From Roseiarcus sp963820775 (GTDB lineage: Bacteria > Pseudomonadota > Alphaproteobacteria > Rhizobiales > Beijerinckiaceae), in the NCBI GenBank assembly GCA_963820775.1, contig CAWGBF010000015.1, positions 1,342,958-1,406,957 on the forward strand: a stretch of 64,000 nt of DNA, in the 5' to 3' direction. Position 1 is the stretch's first letter, and every line of letters starts with the position of its first letter. Made by a program: the position numbers and the translations under genes. Positions 34,639-45,119 of this stretch are shown piece by piece. The notes under the pieces were generated by a model that was not told the DNA's origin, did no database searches, and saw only the letters and a program-made list of their open reading frames with translations.

Positions 34639-36916
34639 TCACGCCTTGGTTGCGTCACCTGTCGCTGGCAAGGTGAACTGGAAGACGGCGCCGTTTGGAA
34701 GGTTGGGCGATGCCCAGAAGTCGGCCGCCGTGGGCGTCAATGATCGAACGGCAGATCGACAGTCCCATCCCCATGCCCTCGGGTTTGGTGATGAAGAAGG
34801 CCTCGAACACGCGCTCAGTCCCCGCGAAGTCGAGCCCGGGGCCCGAATCTTCGACCGCAACAAGCACCCCTCCGGATTCGTCATTCCCGGAGCTGATCTG
34901 CATTCGCCGCTGCCCGTGCCCGGAATTCGCCATCGCCTCGATGGCGTTCATGATCAAATTCAGCACGACCTGCTGAAGCTGGACGCGGTCGCCAATGACG
35001 GAATTGAGATCGGAGGGCAGCGAAGTTTCGACTCGGACGCCATGACGGCGGAACTCTGCGCCCATGAGAACGATAACCTCGCGGATCACGTCGTTGATAC
35101 CGAGTGAGACCATCTCCGCCGTCGACTTGCGCGTGAGGGCCCGGACGCTCTTGATGATATCGCCAGCGCGGTGGCCGTTTCTCACAATGCGAGTCGCGGC
35201 CTGCCGCGCTTCCTCGAGGTCCAGCCGGGCCGCTTCGAGCCAGAGCAGGCAAGCGTCCCCATTCGTGATGATCGCGGCCAGCGGTTGATTGATCTCGTGC
35301 GCGATGGATGCAGTGAGTTGGCCCATTGTGCTCAACCGCGAGGCTCGTTCGAGATCAGCCAATGCGCTCCGCAGAGCCTCTTCAGCGACCCGGCGCTCGG
35401 TCACGTCCATGACCGTGCCGATAAACTCGGTCGTCCCGGCGCCGTAAGCGGTTAGATGCCCTAGGCAATGCAAATACTTTGTGGCGCCATCTGGCGTGAC
35501 AATACGGAAGTCCCACTCGAAATTGCTACCCTCGCGAACGGCCTTCTCCAACATGTCTTCGAAAGCCGAACGGTCCTCTGGATGAATCCGGTTCACAAAC
35601 GCGGCATACGTGGGTGTCGCTGTATCCGGATCCAATCCGAAAATGCGAAAATGCTCGGCCGACCATGAGACCTCGCCGGTGGTCACGTTCCACGCCCAGC
35701 TTCCGGTCCGGCTGATTCGTTGGCCTTCCGCCAGAAAAGCCTCGCTGCGGCGGAGCTCTTCCTCCGCGCGCCGGCGTTCCGCGTTTTCGCGTTCGAGGGC
35801 CATCTTGGCTAGATACTGTTCGGTCACGTCGACGAGTGTACCGACGTACTCGACCACCTCGCCGTCCTTGTCGACGACGGGATGTCCGTCGCTATGATGA
35901 TAGCGCACGCTCCCGTCCGGCAACGGAAATCGCCATTCGACATCGAAGTCCTTCTTTTCCCGGATCGCAGCGTCAAGAATCTCGATGAATTTGGCGCGGT
36001 CTTCCGGAAGAATCTGCTGAAGGGCCTTTTCGAAGGCGTGAGAGTCCTCAACCGGATCCAGGCCGAAAATTCGGTACTGCTCCGGAGACCAGTAGACGTT
36101 CTCACGGCTCGCGACTCTCCAGGCCCAGCTTCCTGTGTGGGTGAGCCTTTGTCCTTCCTCGAGATACGCTTCGATGCGGCGCAATTCCGCCTCGACCCGC
36201 GCGCGGTCGGCTCGGGTCCGGATCGCGATCACCCCGTAGGCCAAGTCGTTGGCCAGCTCGGTGAAATGGGAACGCGTCTGCTCATCGAAAGCGTAGGGAC
36301 GGTCGGCGTACAGGGTGAGGGCGCCGAACACCGTTCCTTCGAACTTGAGTGGGAGCGCTAGCGATGATCCATACCCCCGCCTTAGCGCCTCGTCCCGCCA
36401 TGGGTGGAAGGCCGGGTCGGTTGCGATATCATCAGTCGAGCGGAGCTTGCCCGTCCGAATGGCGACGCCCGTCGGCCCTCGCCCCGTGGGGGCGTCGCCC
36501 CAGCTAATGTCGACGCGATCGAGATATCCATCCTCTAAGCCAGCGTGCGCAACCTGCCGAATCGCCTGCGCCGCACTGTCTTCTCGATAACCGACCCAGG
36601 CCATCTTCATACCGCCGTCCTCCACCAGGATTCGGCAGATGGCCTTTACCAGGTCGATCTCTTCAGTCGCGCGAACCAGCGCCTCGTTGCAACGATTGAT
36701 GGTTCTGAGGGTACGGTTGGCCGCCCTCAACTGTTCCTCGACGCGCGTCCGCTCGGCGATCTCAGCCTGCAGCCTTGCCCTTGTGGGCTCACGTAACTTC
36801 AACGGGATATTTCCCTGCGCAGAGAGCCGGTCGCCGGCCGCGAGTTTCTCGCTCCGACCTCGGAACGACTGCGTCGCGAGAGCCTCGGGACCGAACAGCA
36901 AGCAAGCGCGCAGCAA
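34639..36916 (-). pseudogene. GAF-PAS-PAS sensor histidine kinase, frameshift near the end
   Basis: A soluble kinase: a helical linker (RAANRTLRTINRCNEALVRA), a GAF domain (about 80-230), two PAS domains with PAC tails (about 245-365 and 385-505, each with GSWAW and RIFGLDP), HisKA with GQLTASIAHEINQPLAAI (His near 532), and HATPase with NLIMNAIEAM, VEDSGPGLD and GMGMGLSICRSI. The frame slips near 34712; one base less gives LWASPNLPNGAVFQFTLP and the normal end. No membrane helix is present, so it senses inside the cell. The FixJ-type regulator lies 49 bases upstream, its likely partner. Confidence 0.85.
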
Positions 36917-36965
36917 ATGACAGAGTCATGCGCTTATCGGCAGAGCAATGAAATCATACAGACGT

Positions 36966-37634
36966 TTATGGTGCGGAGGTCTTTGTTTGACGCAGCCCGA
37001 GCGCTTCGGCGGCCCGTACGAGGTCCGCCAAGGAACGTAGGCCCATTTTCCTCATCAGATGACCCCGATGGATCTTGACGGTGATCTCACTGAGCCCGAG
37101 TTCTGCGGCCACCTGTTTGTTCATCAGGCCCGCGGTGACAAGCGTCATGATCTCCCGTTCGCGCGTTGTGAGCGACTCGAACAGCCCCTTGAGTTCGTCG
37201 AGCGACTTTTCGCTATCGCGTCGCTTCCGGTCCCGTTCGATCGCCTGCGCAACGGCATCGAGCATGTCCTGATGGCGAAATGGCTTCGTCAGGAAGTCGA
37301 TCGCTCCCGCTTTCATGGCCCGAACGGACATGGGGATGTCTCCATGGCCCGTCATCATGACAATGGGGATGTGAATATTCGCTTTGGTCAATTGAGCTTG
37401 GAAGTCGAGGCCGCCCACTCCGGGCAGCCTGATGTCGAGCACAATGCAGCACGGTGAGTCAGGAAGCCTGTGCTGCAAGAATTCCGCCGTCGACGCGAAC
37501 AGTCTTGGCTCGAGGCCAACCGATCGAAACAAACTGCTCAACGCTTGACGAACCTCAGGGTCGTCATCGACGATGAGGACAATTGGCGTCTCCGGGGGCG
37601 CGTCAGTCTGCTGGGACGACCCGCGCTGGATCAC
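36966..37634 (-). CDS. FixJ/NodW-type response regulator
   Basis: The 222-residue protein has a receiver domain (VLIVDDDPEVRQALSSLFRS, phospho-Asp in IVLDIRLPG, Thr in MMTGHGDIPMSVRAMKAGA, Lys in FLTKPF) and a LuxR-type helix-turn-helix (LTTREREIMTLVTAGLMNKQ, ITVKIHRGHLMRKM). Such regulators activate transcription when phosphorylated by a PAS kinase. It precedes the kinase gene at 34.6-36.9 kb in one transcription unit. A paralogue of very similar sequence is at 52.7 kb. Confidence 0.95.
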   Translation of the reverse strand: MIQRGSSQQTDAPPETPIVLIVDDDPEVRQALSSLFRSVGLEPRLFASTAEFLQHRLPDSPCCIVLDIRLPGVGGLDFQAQLTKANIHIPIVMMTGHGDIPMSVRAMKAGAIDFLTKPFRHQDMLDAVAQAIERDRKRRDSEKSLDELKGLFESLTTREREIMTLVTAGLMNKQVAAELGLSEITVKIHRGHLMRKMGLRSLADLVRAAEALGLRQTKTSAP

Positions 37635-37639
37635 GATAA

Positions 37640-37800
37640 ATCCCTCTGGAACCGAGGAGCGGCTGCCTGAACCGCCACGACGCCCGCGCGTCGCACGGAA
37701 GACGGCGCGGGTCCGCCTTGGCTTCGATTATCAAGTAGCAAATTGAAAGTCCAAATCCCTTGCCGCTGGGACTGACCCTTGAGCCTGGCGCCGGTCGACT
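37640..37800 (-). pseudogene. Histidine-kinase C-terminal scrap
   Basis: The minus strand reads SPSGKGFGLSICYLIIEAKA, an altered form of the GLGLSICRSIIEAHGG box that ends HATPase domains, followed by unrelated residues. It abuts the FixJ-type gene and appears to be the end of a lost kinase. Confidence 0.5.
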
Positions 37801-37856
37801 TCGCCGGCGACGGCTCGCCGGCTGCAGCAGGACGGATCGCCGATGCCTGAACAACG

Positions 37857-37878
37857 ATCATACGAAAGTATATTCGTA
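37857..37878. promoter_or_regulatory. Inverted motif and small dyad upstream of the FixJ-type gene
   Basis: The reverse complement of TTCGTATGAT lies at 37857-37866, overlapping a TACGAA-N6-TTCGTA dyad (37861-37878). It is about 220 bp upstream of the regulator start. Confidence 0.4.
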
Positions 37879-38012
37879 CAAAACAAACATGCCGCCCCTT
37901 ATTACCCCTCGTAGAATGAAATAAATGCGCGAGTGACTTAAATTCCTAAACAGCACAACCTGTAGAGCAGCAACATTTTATGCTCTGCGCATTGGGTAAG
38001 AAGGACTTAGTC

Positions 38013-38198
38013 ATGCTACGCAATCGAGACGAGTTGGATGGCCTGTTGAAGCAGGCATTCGCGCAGGGGATTCGCCGGCCAATCGAGCGACCGTCGCTTA
38101 ACGCGCTCTCCGAGTTGAGCCTCTCCGTCGACCAGATCGCGCGGTATTTTTCCGTCGATCCGGTTGAGGTTCGAGCATTCCTTAAACCCGATAGGTAG
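38013..38198 (+). CDS. Small hypothetical protein
   Basis: From Met 38013 (MLRNRDELDGLLKQAFAQGI), with AAGAAGGA eight bases upstream, 61 residues. The second half (LSLSVDQIARYFSVDPVEVR) has a helix-turn-helix-like pattern. No family recognised; it could be a small regulator. Confidence 0.5.
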   Translation: MLRNRDELDGLLKQAFAQGIRRPIERPSLNALSELSLSVDQIARYFSVDPVEVRAFLKPDR

Positions 38199-38457
38199 TC
38201 GATTAGGCTGGACGCATGAGTTCGCCGAATGCGCCTCGTGTGAGATTGCGCTCCCTGCTGTCGGCCAAGTGGTAGACGTCACCATGGTGAGCTATGGCGA
38301 CAATGGCGTCCTCAGAGGCGTCGAATTCTGCCGGGACTTTCGCAGCCAGCATTGAAGTTGCGGTGGATTTCTCGCGCTCTGATCGAGTGATGGATGGTCC
38401 TCCCGAGACGCTGCGGAGCCGCGATGGCCGGCAAATGACTATTTAAAGGAGCAAGTC

Positions 38458-38810
38458 ATGCGCGCGATGCGGTTCGAGGCCTTCGGCGATCCCTCGGTTC
38501 CAAGGTGGCGGAAGTCCCTGCCCCGGCTGCCGATGAGAAGGCGGCCTTGGTGAGGGTCATGGCGGCTTCGATCAATCCGAGCGACGTCAAGAATGTCGCC
38601 GGAGCGATGAGGGAGACAAGGTTGCCGCGCATCCCTGGCCGCGATTTCGCCGGAGTGGTCGACGCAGGTCCAGCCGAATGGATCGAAGCGGAGGTTTGGG
38701 GCACGGGCGGCGACGCTGGCTTTACCCGCGAGGGAACCCATGCCGAACTGCTTGCCGTGCCGACAGCTGGAACGCTGCCGGCCGGACGCCCTAGGATCTT
38801 ACCGGCACCG
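38458..38810 (+). pseudogene. MDR-type quinone oxidoreductase fragment
   Basis: An N-terminal GroES-like piece of a zinc-free alcohol dehydrogenase/quinone oxidoreductase: MRAMRFEAFGDPSV, then after a one-base loss near 38500 KVAEVPAPAADEKAALVRVM-like, ASINPSDVKNVAG, RIPGRDFAGVV and EVWGTGGDAGFTREGTHAEL. It ends after about 110 residues; the NADPH-binding Rossmann half is missing. Not functional. Confidence 0.65.
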
Positions 38811-38904
38811 ACGTCAAGCGCTGCCAACCAGCCGCGCACGCCGAGCTCGCCGCCATATAAGGTCTCGTACTGCATCGCGCGGAGACCCACGGGCTAAACC
38901 TCGG

Positions 38905-38967
38905 TATGATCTCTTTGCTCGGCTGTATGCTTTCATTGCTCGGCTGTATGATTTCATTGTTCTGCTG
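38905..38967 (+). repeat. Three 21-bp tandem repeats upstream of the receiver gene
   Basis: Units at 38905, 38926 and 38947 share TATGMT, TTTGCTCGGCTG/TTCATTGCTCGGCTG-like ends, and the period is exactly 21 bp, two helical turns. The last unit ends 82 bp before the receiver gene start. Possibly cooperative operator sites. Confidence 0.6.
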
Positions 38968-39048
38968 AGCGAGGCATTGTCGAATCGTCGCTGCATGCTC
39001 TTGGCTATTCGTTCCCGGGCCTGGGCTCGTGAAAGGAGAATAGCTGGC

Positions 39049-39426
39049 GTGTCAAAATCTCAGATCGTTTCGATAGTGGACGACGACGCGTCGGTTCGCG
39101 CCGCGATGCAGAGCCTCGTGCGGTCACTCGGTTTCGTCGCTTTCGCGTTCGAATCCGCTGAGGATTTCCTGCGCTCGCCGCGAGTCGGCGACAGCTCTTG
39201 CCTGATCACCGACGTGCAGATGCCTGGCATGAGCGGCCTTGATCTTCAGGATTGCTTGATCGCGCAAGGAACCCACATTCCAACCATCTTCATCACCGCG
39301 TTTCCCCAACAATCCATTCGAAGTCGCGTGCAAGCCAGCGGCGCACTGGGTCTTCTCGAAAAACCATTCGCCGGGAGGACTATGATCGAGTTGGTCCGCC
39401 AGGCTCTCGCGACGCAACCACGCTGA
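39049..39426 (+). CDS. Stand-alone receiver-domain response regulator
   Basis: A 125-residue CheY-size protein with FixJ-like receiver features: VSIVDDDASVRAAMQSLVRS, phospho-Asp in LITDVQMPGMSGLDL, Thr in FITAFP and Lys in LLEKPFAG. No output domain follows. The start is GTG at 39049, with AAAGGAGAA ten bases upstream. It may be a phosphate sink or relay for the neighbouring PAS kinases. The gene at 44.6 kb is a paralogue. Confidence 0.88.
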   Translation: MSKSQIVSIVDDDASVRAAMQSLVRSLGFVAFAFESAEDFLRSPRVGDSSCLITDVQMPGMSGLDLQDCLIAQGTHIPTIFITAFPQQSIRSRVQASGALGLLEKPFAGRTMIELVRQALATQPR

Positions 39427-39479
39427 AGTCGGCGCGTTTCTTCACGAGAAAATTTCCCTGGACTTCAACGAAGCGCACG

Positions 39480-39600
39480 CGCGCGAGAGGCGACTCAGGG
39501 CGGCCAACCGCGTGCTCCGAGCCGCTAAATCGCTGCGACGAAGCGCTCACTCGCGCCGCACGGAGGGATCGGGCCGGTAAAAATACGGCGAATCATCTGG
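39480..39600 (+). pseudogene. Histidine-kinase linker scrap
   Basis: In changing frames this segment reads RLRAANRVLRA and PLNRCDEALTRAARRD, like the linker before the GAF domain of the kinase at 36.9 kb (RAANRTLRTINRCNEALVRA). Only about 30 residues survive. Confidence 0.5.
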
Positions 39601-39849
39601 GCCTGGCCATTCGCCTGGCGAAAATTGGACCGGATTGCGCGCCGCCGAAGGCGGTCGGCGTCACTTGTATCTCGCTTCACCCTTCGCCCGTTTAAACCTC
39701 CATTCAATGGCGAACCTCTCCGGATGACCTCACTTTATTAGCACTATCTCAAATTCCTCCCCTCTCGCGAGGTTGACAGCGTGAAGCCTCTCGTTTCGCC
39801 GCAGATTGCCCACGTCGCATACTGCCTCGCTCGCGCGGGCTCGCCGGGA

Positions 39850-40085
39850 CGGCTTGTATGCGAAGCGATCACCGAGACCGCAGGCCCCGGCCCGCTGCGA
39901 CACTGTGAGACAGGAGGCAAACAGCGTGACCACGCGCACGCTCTTGACCGAGATCGACATTCCCAATCCGGACGACGCGCTCCCGCCCGGGGTCTACTGC
40001 ACCGTCGAACTCAAGATTCCACGCAAAGCACCGTCCTTCATCGTGCCCGCGGAAGCGATCATCTTCAACCGCAATGGGCCACCTC
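39850..40085 (+). pseudogene. RND periplasmic adaptor fragment
   Basis: The plus strand reads TRTLLTEIDIPNPDDALPPG, VYCTVELKIPRKAPSFIVPA and EAIIFNRNG, the typical beta-barrel region near the C-terminus of HlyD/MFP-type RND adaptors. The N-terminal coiled-coil region and the final part are absent. A complete adaptor of another subtype is at 56.3 kb. Confidence 0.65.
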
Positions 40086-40392
40086 GCTTCTTGAGTAGCT
40101 TGCGCATCAGTTTCACCGCGGCAACCTTGTCGATCCGTTCGTTGCGTTGCATGGGCGGGTCGAGAACTACACCTTCGTTGACCGCGCCGGAGCCATGACC
40201 GTGTTCCCGCCATCACCTCAGCCATCAGGACGCGGCCACGATGTCGACAGCGGGCGTCCCCGGAACTTCAAGACCGCATCCGTCGCGCATTCTTGTAGAG
40301 ATATCCAGCTCACGTCGAGCAGGTCTTTGAGCCCAACTGGCCGTCCACGACTCAATTTGCCCGCCACAACGGCGTCGGTCGCCCGACCTATC
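40086..40392. other. No gene seen
   Basis: About 300 bases after the adaptor scrap with short frames only; probably eroded coding DNA. Confidence 0.4.
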
Positions 40393-40447
40393 CTAAACTT
40401 TGGTCTGTTGAGTCCAAACGTATGATTGATTGCAACAGACTAACGTG
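40393..40447. promoter_or_regulatory. Dyad element A upstream of the HD-domain gene
   Basis: A 55-bp block starting CTAAACTTTGGTCTGTTGAG with inverted arms GTCTGTTG and CAACAGAC. It is 42/55 identical to block B at 53641-53695 upstream of the aldo/keto reductase. It lies 245 bp before the HD gene. Confidence 0.6.
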
Positions 40448-40691
40448 GTGCGCGACCCAACCAAAAGAGCATAGCTTGGGTCGCCGCTGGTTCGCTAAAT
40501 CAAGCGACAACCACTGTAATGAAGCAATGACGATGCACTTTCCGTTCGACCGCACGCAGCGTCCGACAAGCGAGTCCTGGGCGCTCGACGGGCGATCAGC
40601 GCAGGAAGCGACAAGGGCTTCGTGGCGACCATCCGTCGCCGCGGGAAATGTGATCTGACCCAGGCTTAGGAGGTCATGAAAGGATAAGCAC

Positions 40692-41331
40692 GTGAACATC
40701 GCAACCCGCGCCTTGAGAATCCCCGATAGCAAACTCGCGCGCGAGGTGACGGAGATTGTCCGTGACACCGAGTCCGAGCTGCTCTTCAATCATTCGAGCC
40801 GAGTTTACCTATTCGGCGCGCTGACCGGCGAGCATCATAGCCTGAAATTCGATACCGAATTGCTCTACGCGGGAGCCATGTTTCACGACATGGGTCTGAC
40901 GAAGGCGCACAGCAGCGACGATGAACGGTTCGAGGACGGCGCGAATGCGGCGCGGGATTTCCTGAAGCGGCATGGAATCACCCGGACGGATATCGACACG
41001 GTGTGGACAGCGATCGCGCTGCACACGACACCCGGCATTCCAAAGCACATGCATCCGGTCGTCGCGCTGCTGACGGCGGGCGTCGAGATGGATGTTCTTG
41101 GCCTTGCTTACGACGAATATTCCGACGCCGAGCGCAAGGCGGTGCTGAACGCGTTCCCGCGCACGCCGCATTTCAAGGAGGACATTATCCAGGCCTTCTA
41201 TGATGGCCATCAAGCATAAGCCCGAAACGACGTTCGGCAACGTCAAGGCCGACGTCCTGGCGGACAAAGATCCGCATTTCCACCGTGGAAATTTCTGCAG
41301 AGTGATCCGCGAATTGCACTGGCCTGCTTGA
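40692..41331 (+). pseudogene. HD-domain phosphohydrolase-like protein, frameshift near the end
   Basis: A cyanamide-hydratase-like HD protein: FNHSSRVYLFGALTGEHH (His), LYAGAMFHDMGLT (HD pair), DTVWTAIALHTTPGI and TAGVEMDVLGLAYDEY. The last 40 residues (HKPETTFGNVKADVLA, FHRGNFCRVIRE) are in another frame; one extra base near 41206 (GATGGCCATC) explains this. Without it the protein has 212 residues. HD proteins of this group bind divalent metal and hydrolyse or hydrate small molecules; the substrate is unknown. A premature stop at 41217 would give 175 residues. Confidence 0.8.
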
Positions 41332-41650
41332 TTGCCATCCTTCCTCTGAAAAAGCCCTGCGTCCCGTCACGGCGCACAAACGGCCGACCCTGGTGAAGAC
41401 CACGACGATCGACAAACCGACCCGCTTCCATCTGACCCCCGCGACTAGACTCCACCGGCTCATCGCGGAAGGATGCGGTTCATCCCGGTGACCGGTCGAA
41501 GACTGTCGCCAGGCGGCGCGCAGCACCGACGAACGGGATCGAAGAAGAAATACGGGTGCGGCGCGCGGATGACGGTTGTTCACTGATGGTTCTTCCGAAG
41601 CCCGCCCCTGCGGGATAAAAAGGGGAAGATCGTGAAGCGGTGCGAAACGT
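41332..41650. other. Intergenic, no gene seen
   Basis: A stretch of 319 bases with a plus-strand frame (PTLVKTTTIDKPTRFHLTPA) I could not assign. No ribosome-binding site. Confidence 0.4.
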
Positions 41651-43693
41651 GTGCTGATATCGAAGAGCGCAAGCGCAGAATCCCTGCTCGCCGTTGAGAG
41701 ACGAATCCTCGAGAGGGTGGCTAAGGGGGATTCGCTCGCTGAAATCCTTGATAGCTTATGCCGACTTGTGGAGAGCCAGATCAGTGGCGTTCTTGCGTCC
41801 ATCTCCTTGCTGGACGGCGATCGTCTGCGGCATGGCGCCGCGCCTAGCCTTCCAAAGCCCTACACCGATGCGATCAATGGCGATGCAATCGGACCATCGG
41901 CCGGCTCCTCCGGGACAGCTGCTTACCGCGCCGAACCGGTAATTGTGGGCGACATCGCGACCGACCCGATGTGGGCGGAGCATCGTGATTTGGCTTTGTC
42001 CCATTCTCTGGGAGCCTGTTGGGCCGTACCGGTTTCGTCGCAAGGCAAAGTGATCGCGACGCTCGCAATGTACTATCGCGAGCCGCGCCGACCCACGCGG
42101 CGCGATCAAGTGATCGTTGACCAAATCACGCATCTCGCTGGCGTCGCGATCCAACACAAATTGGCACAGGAGAAGCTACAGCGAAGTGAGGCGTATTTGG
42201 CCGAAGCAGCGAAGCTGACCCATACGGGCAGTTGGGCTTGGGATGTCCGCGCTCGGAAGGTGCTCCATTGCTCCGCCGAAATGTTCCGAATTTTCGGGTT
42301 GGATCCAACAAAGAGCCTGCCGACTCGCAAGAACTTTCGGCAGCGTGTCCACCCAGAGGATCGCGATTGGGTAGACAAGAGATTTGAGAGATCGCTGCGC
42401 GAAAGAGTTGATAGTTTCGATGAGTATAGGGTTCTTTTGCCTGACGGCACGGTCAAGCATATCAATTCCTCAGGCCATCCGATTCTCGATGAAGACGGTG
42501 AGGTCATCGAGTTCATAGCGACTGCGGTAGATGTCACAGAACGCAAAACCGCTGAGCTCGAGCGCCGGCGCCTGGCGTCATTGGTGGAGCAGGCCGGCGA
42601 CCTTATGGCGATTGCTGACCTTAGCGGAGGCACGCCGATCTACCTCAACAAGGCCGGAATGAAAATGGTCGGATTTGACAGCTGGGAGGAAGCGAGGGAG
42701 AGGCGCGGAATTCACTACATGTTCCCCGAGGACCGGCAATTTGTGAATGAGATCCTCTGGCCGACGGTGCTTGAGAAGGGTTCCTGGTCTGGAGAGATGC
42801 GTTTCCGCCACTTCAAGACCGGCGGTCCGATCCCGGTCCTCTACTCGTGCTTTCGGATCGACGATCCGGAAACCGGGCAGCCTGTGAACGTCGGCAACGT
42901 GTGCCGCGATATCACCGAACGCAAGCGGGCGGAAGCTGAAGCACGCGAAAACGACCGGCGCTACCATGAGATGCAGATAGAGCTGGCGCATGCGAACCGT
43001 GTCGCGACCGTGGGACAGCTCACGGCCTCGATCGCCCATGAAGTCATTCAGCCAATCGCCGCGACGGTCACCAACGCCGAGACTGCTCTGCGCTTTCTTG
43101 GTCGGGGATCATCGCATCTGAAGGAGGTGCAGGAGGCGCTCACTTGCATTGTCGACGATGGCGTCCGGGCAGCGGAGGTGGTCAAGCGGATCCGCGCGCT
43201 GATGAAGAAGACGCCGCCCCGGAAGGATCGTTTGGAAGTCAATGAAGTGATCCTCGAAATCATTGAGCTCACGCGGGGCGCAGCGGTGAAGCATGGCGTT
43301 TCGATCCTGACGGAATTGGCGGACCCCTTGCCGGCGGTTGAAGCGGATCGTGTCCAATTGCAACAAGTGCTGCTTAACCTGATCGTCAATGCTCTCGAAG
43401 CAATGGGCTTCGACAACGAGGGGCCGAAAGAATTGCTGATCAGCACGGGAAAAGTTGAACCCAGCGACGTGCTGGTCGCGGTGCAGGATTCGGGTCCGGG
43501 ACTGGAGCCAGCGATGCTCGAACGGGTGTTCGAGTTTTTCTACACGACGAAGCCGACCGGTTTGGGGCTCGGCCTCTCAATCTGCCGTTCGATCATCGAG
43601 GCGCATGGCGGGCGCCTTTGGGCGAGCACGAACCCGCGGCGCGGCGCCACCTTTCAATTTACGCTTCCTGGCGATGCAAACATTTTATCCTGA
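41651..43693 (+). CDS. GAF-PAS-PAS sensor histidine kinase
   Basis: An intact 680-residue soluble kinase. It has a GAF domain (about 20-170, with CWAVPVSSQGKVIATLAMYY), PAS domain 1 (about 185-300, GSWAWDVRARKVLHCSAEMF and RIFGLDP), PAS domain 2 (about 310-430), HisKA with VGQLTASIAHEVIQPIAATV (His near 462), and HATPase with NLIVNALEAMG, VQDSGPGLEP and GLGLGLSICRSIIEAHGG. The start is GTG at 41651. It resembles the other two kinases of this zone. The receiver at 39.0 kb or 44.6 kb may be its partner. Confidence 0.92.
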   Translation: MLISKSASAESLLAVERRILERVAKGDSLAEILDSLCRLVESQISGVLASISLLDGDRLRHGAAPSLPKPYTDAINGDAIGPSAGSSGTAAYRAEPVIVGDIATDPMWAEHRDLALSHSLGACWAVPVSSQGKVIATLAMYYREPRRPTRRDQVIVDQITHLAGVAIQHKLAQEKLQRSEAYLAEAAKLTHTGSWAWDVRARKVLHCSAEMFRIFGLDPTKSLPTRKNFRQRVHPEDRDWVDKRFERSLRERVDSFDEYRVLLPDGTVKHINSSGHPILDEDGEVIEFIATAVDVTERKTAELERRRLASLVEQAGDLMAIADLSGGTPIYLNKAGMKMVGFDSWEEARERRGIHYMFPEDRQFVNEILWPTVLEKGSWSGEMRFRHFKTGGPIPVLYSCFRIDDPETGQPVNVGNVCRDITERKRAEAEARENDRRYHEMQIELAHANRVATVGQLTASIAHEVIQPIAATVTNAETALRFLGRGSSHLKEVQEALTCIVDDGVRAAEVVKRIRALMKKTPPRKDRLEVNEVILEIIELTRGAAVKHGVSILTELADPLPAVEADRVQLQQVLLNLIVNALEAMGFDNEGPKELLISTGKVEPSDVLVAVQDSGPGLEPAMLERVFEFFYTTKPTGLGLGLSICRSIIEAHGGRLWASTNPRRGATFQFTLPGDANILS

Positions 43694-44633
43694 TCGAAAA
43701 CCCTCTGTGCCGAGCTCGTAAGCTCGACCTGGCGCCGGCAAAGCGGGTAGGCGTCTTGGCCAGCGCTCTAGGAAAGACCGGTCTAGCCAAGGAGCGCTCG
43801 AGATCACGTCTACGCGCGCAATGTCTGCGCTCCAGAGCTCTCCAGTCTTGCCGTCCACTTCCGCTCTTCGGCCGATCGAGCAACCGTTCAACTCACGTCC
43901 GAGCAGTTCCAGTTCGTGCGCGGGTTCTGGATGGGTATTCCCCGGCTACCCGCGACTTGCCGCCCGGCGACAAGGCGTTCCTGGCGAAGGATTCGAACGG
44001 CGTTGCCGCTTCGGCCTTTTTGACGACGGCGGCGAGGTCTGTGCCGTCTTCCGAGCAACCGGTTGGATTGAGCGCGTCGTCCATGAGGTCGGCCGCGGCG
44101 AGACCGGAAAGCTTGGACAGGCGATGTGATTCCGCAGGAAGAGAAGCCGCAAGGCGGCAATAGACGCTGACACGATCGAGTCCGTCATTTTTTCTCTGAT
44201 CTACGGGCCCGTCGCCGTCACGCTCGCATGCTGGCTCTTTTTCACAATTGAGACCGCCGCGCGAAAAAAGACGTGGCTGTTCGTATTCTGACCAAAAGCG
44301 CCACCTTTATCACGGGCGCCGAGGAAGCTGATTGTCCTGCTTGTGAAATGCTGCCGTCGATGTCGTGAAAAAAGCCCGCCATGATGAGAAACGAAGCTGC
44401 AAGTCTCATCGGCGCACCTGAAAGGGTTGATTGCTCGCTTCACATTAGTTTGTGGCAGGAAAGAATGGGCGGAGAGTCGGGACGACAATTGCGGAGAACT
44501 GCGTCCAAAATCCAGGCTTGAGCCTTCGCCAAGAGCGCGTTTGCGCTGCGGGACTCGCTGGTAGCCCTTCACCGGAATCTACGGCTGCAATTCCAGTTCT
44601 AACTAGGATCCGACGCTACATCGAGCTCACCGT
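43694..44633. other. Degraded region without intact genes
   Basis: Between the kinase and the receiver gene I find only scraps. Around 44160-44291 the plus strand reads DTIESVIFSLIYGPVAVTLA and IETAARKKTWLFVF, like the end of a small DUF2061-type membrane protein without a usable start. Nothing can be called from 44292 to 44633. Confidence 0.4.
43880..44129 (+). pseudogene. Fragmented hypothetical protein
   Basis: SPATRDLPPGDKAFLAKDSN in one frame and FDDGGEVCAVFRATGWIERV in another appear to be successive parts of one small protein of unknown function. The frame changes near 44020. Confidence 0.35.
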
Positions 44634-45023
44634 TCACGTTTCCTCTTTGCGCCGAAGTCCCTCGACCGCGACGACAACGCAATTGATCAAGGCCGGTCCG
44701 GCGAAGGGCTTGGGCAGGAAGCAAATCGCTCCCGCCTGCAGGGCTCTGGCGCGAGTGGTCTCGTCCGGGAAGGCGGTGATGAATATGAACGGCACGCCGT
44801 GACCCTGGGCGCGCATCATCGCCAGGAGCTCCAGTCCGTTCATGCCCGGCATCTGCACATCGGCGATTACGCACGACGTGCCATTCAAGCGGCCCGACCG
44901 CAAGAAGTCCTCGGCGGACGAAAATGCCTGGACCGAGTAGCCATGCGACCTCAGAAACTTGCTGGTCGCCGCACGAACTGACGCATCGTCGTCGACGACG
45001 GAAATAACTGAAACCGTTGACAA
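44634..45023 (-). CDS. Stand-alone receiver-domain response regulator
   Basis: A 129-residue receiver: ISVVDDDASVRAATSKFLRS, phospho-Asp in VIADVQMPGMNGLELL, Thr in FITAFPDETTRA and Lys in CFLPKPFAG. No output domain. It is a paralogue of the receiver at 39.0 kb. A scrap of a LuxR-type DNA-binding domain lies just upstream. Confidence 0.88.
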   Translation of the reverse strand: MSTVSVISVVDDDASVRAATSKFLRSHGYSVQAFSSAEDFLRSGRLNGTSCVIADVQMPGMNGLELLAMMRAQGHGVPFIFITAFPDETTRARALQAGAICFLPKPFAGPALINCVVVAVEGLRRKEET

Positions 45024-45119
45024 GACCGGCCTTCCTCACGCGGGAGCCAGCGCTCGTGCAGCATGACCGCTCCGTCGAAAAATGTGCTGCGAATCAATCT
45101 TTTGAAATCATACTTAGGT

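Noticed and set aside
38905..38967. Possible short CRISPR-like array
   Set aside because: Units are directly adjacent, only three, and lack spacers or cas genes.
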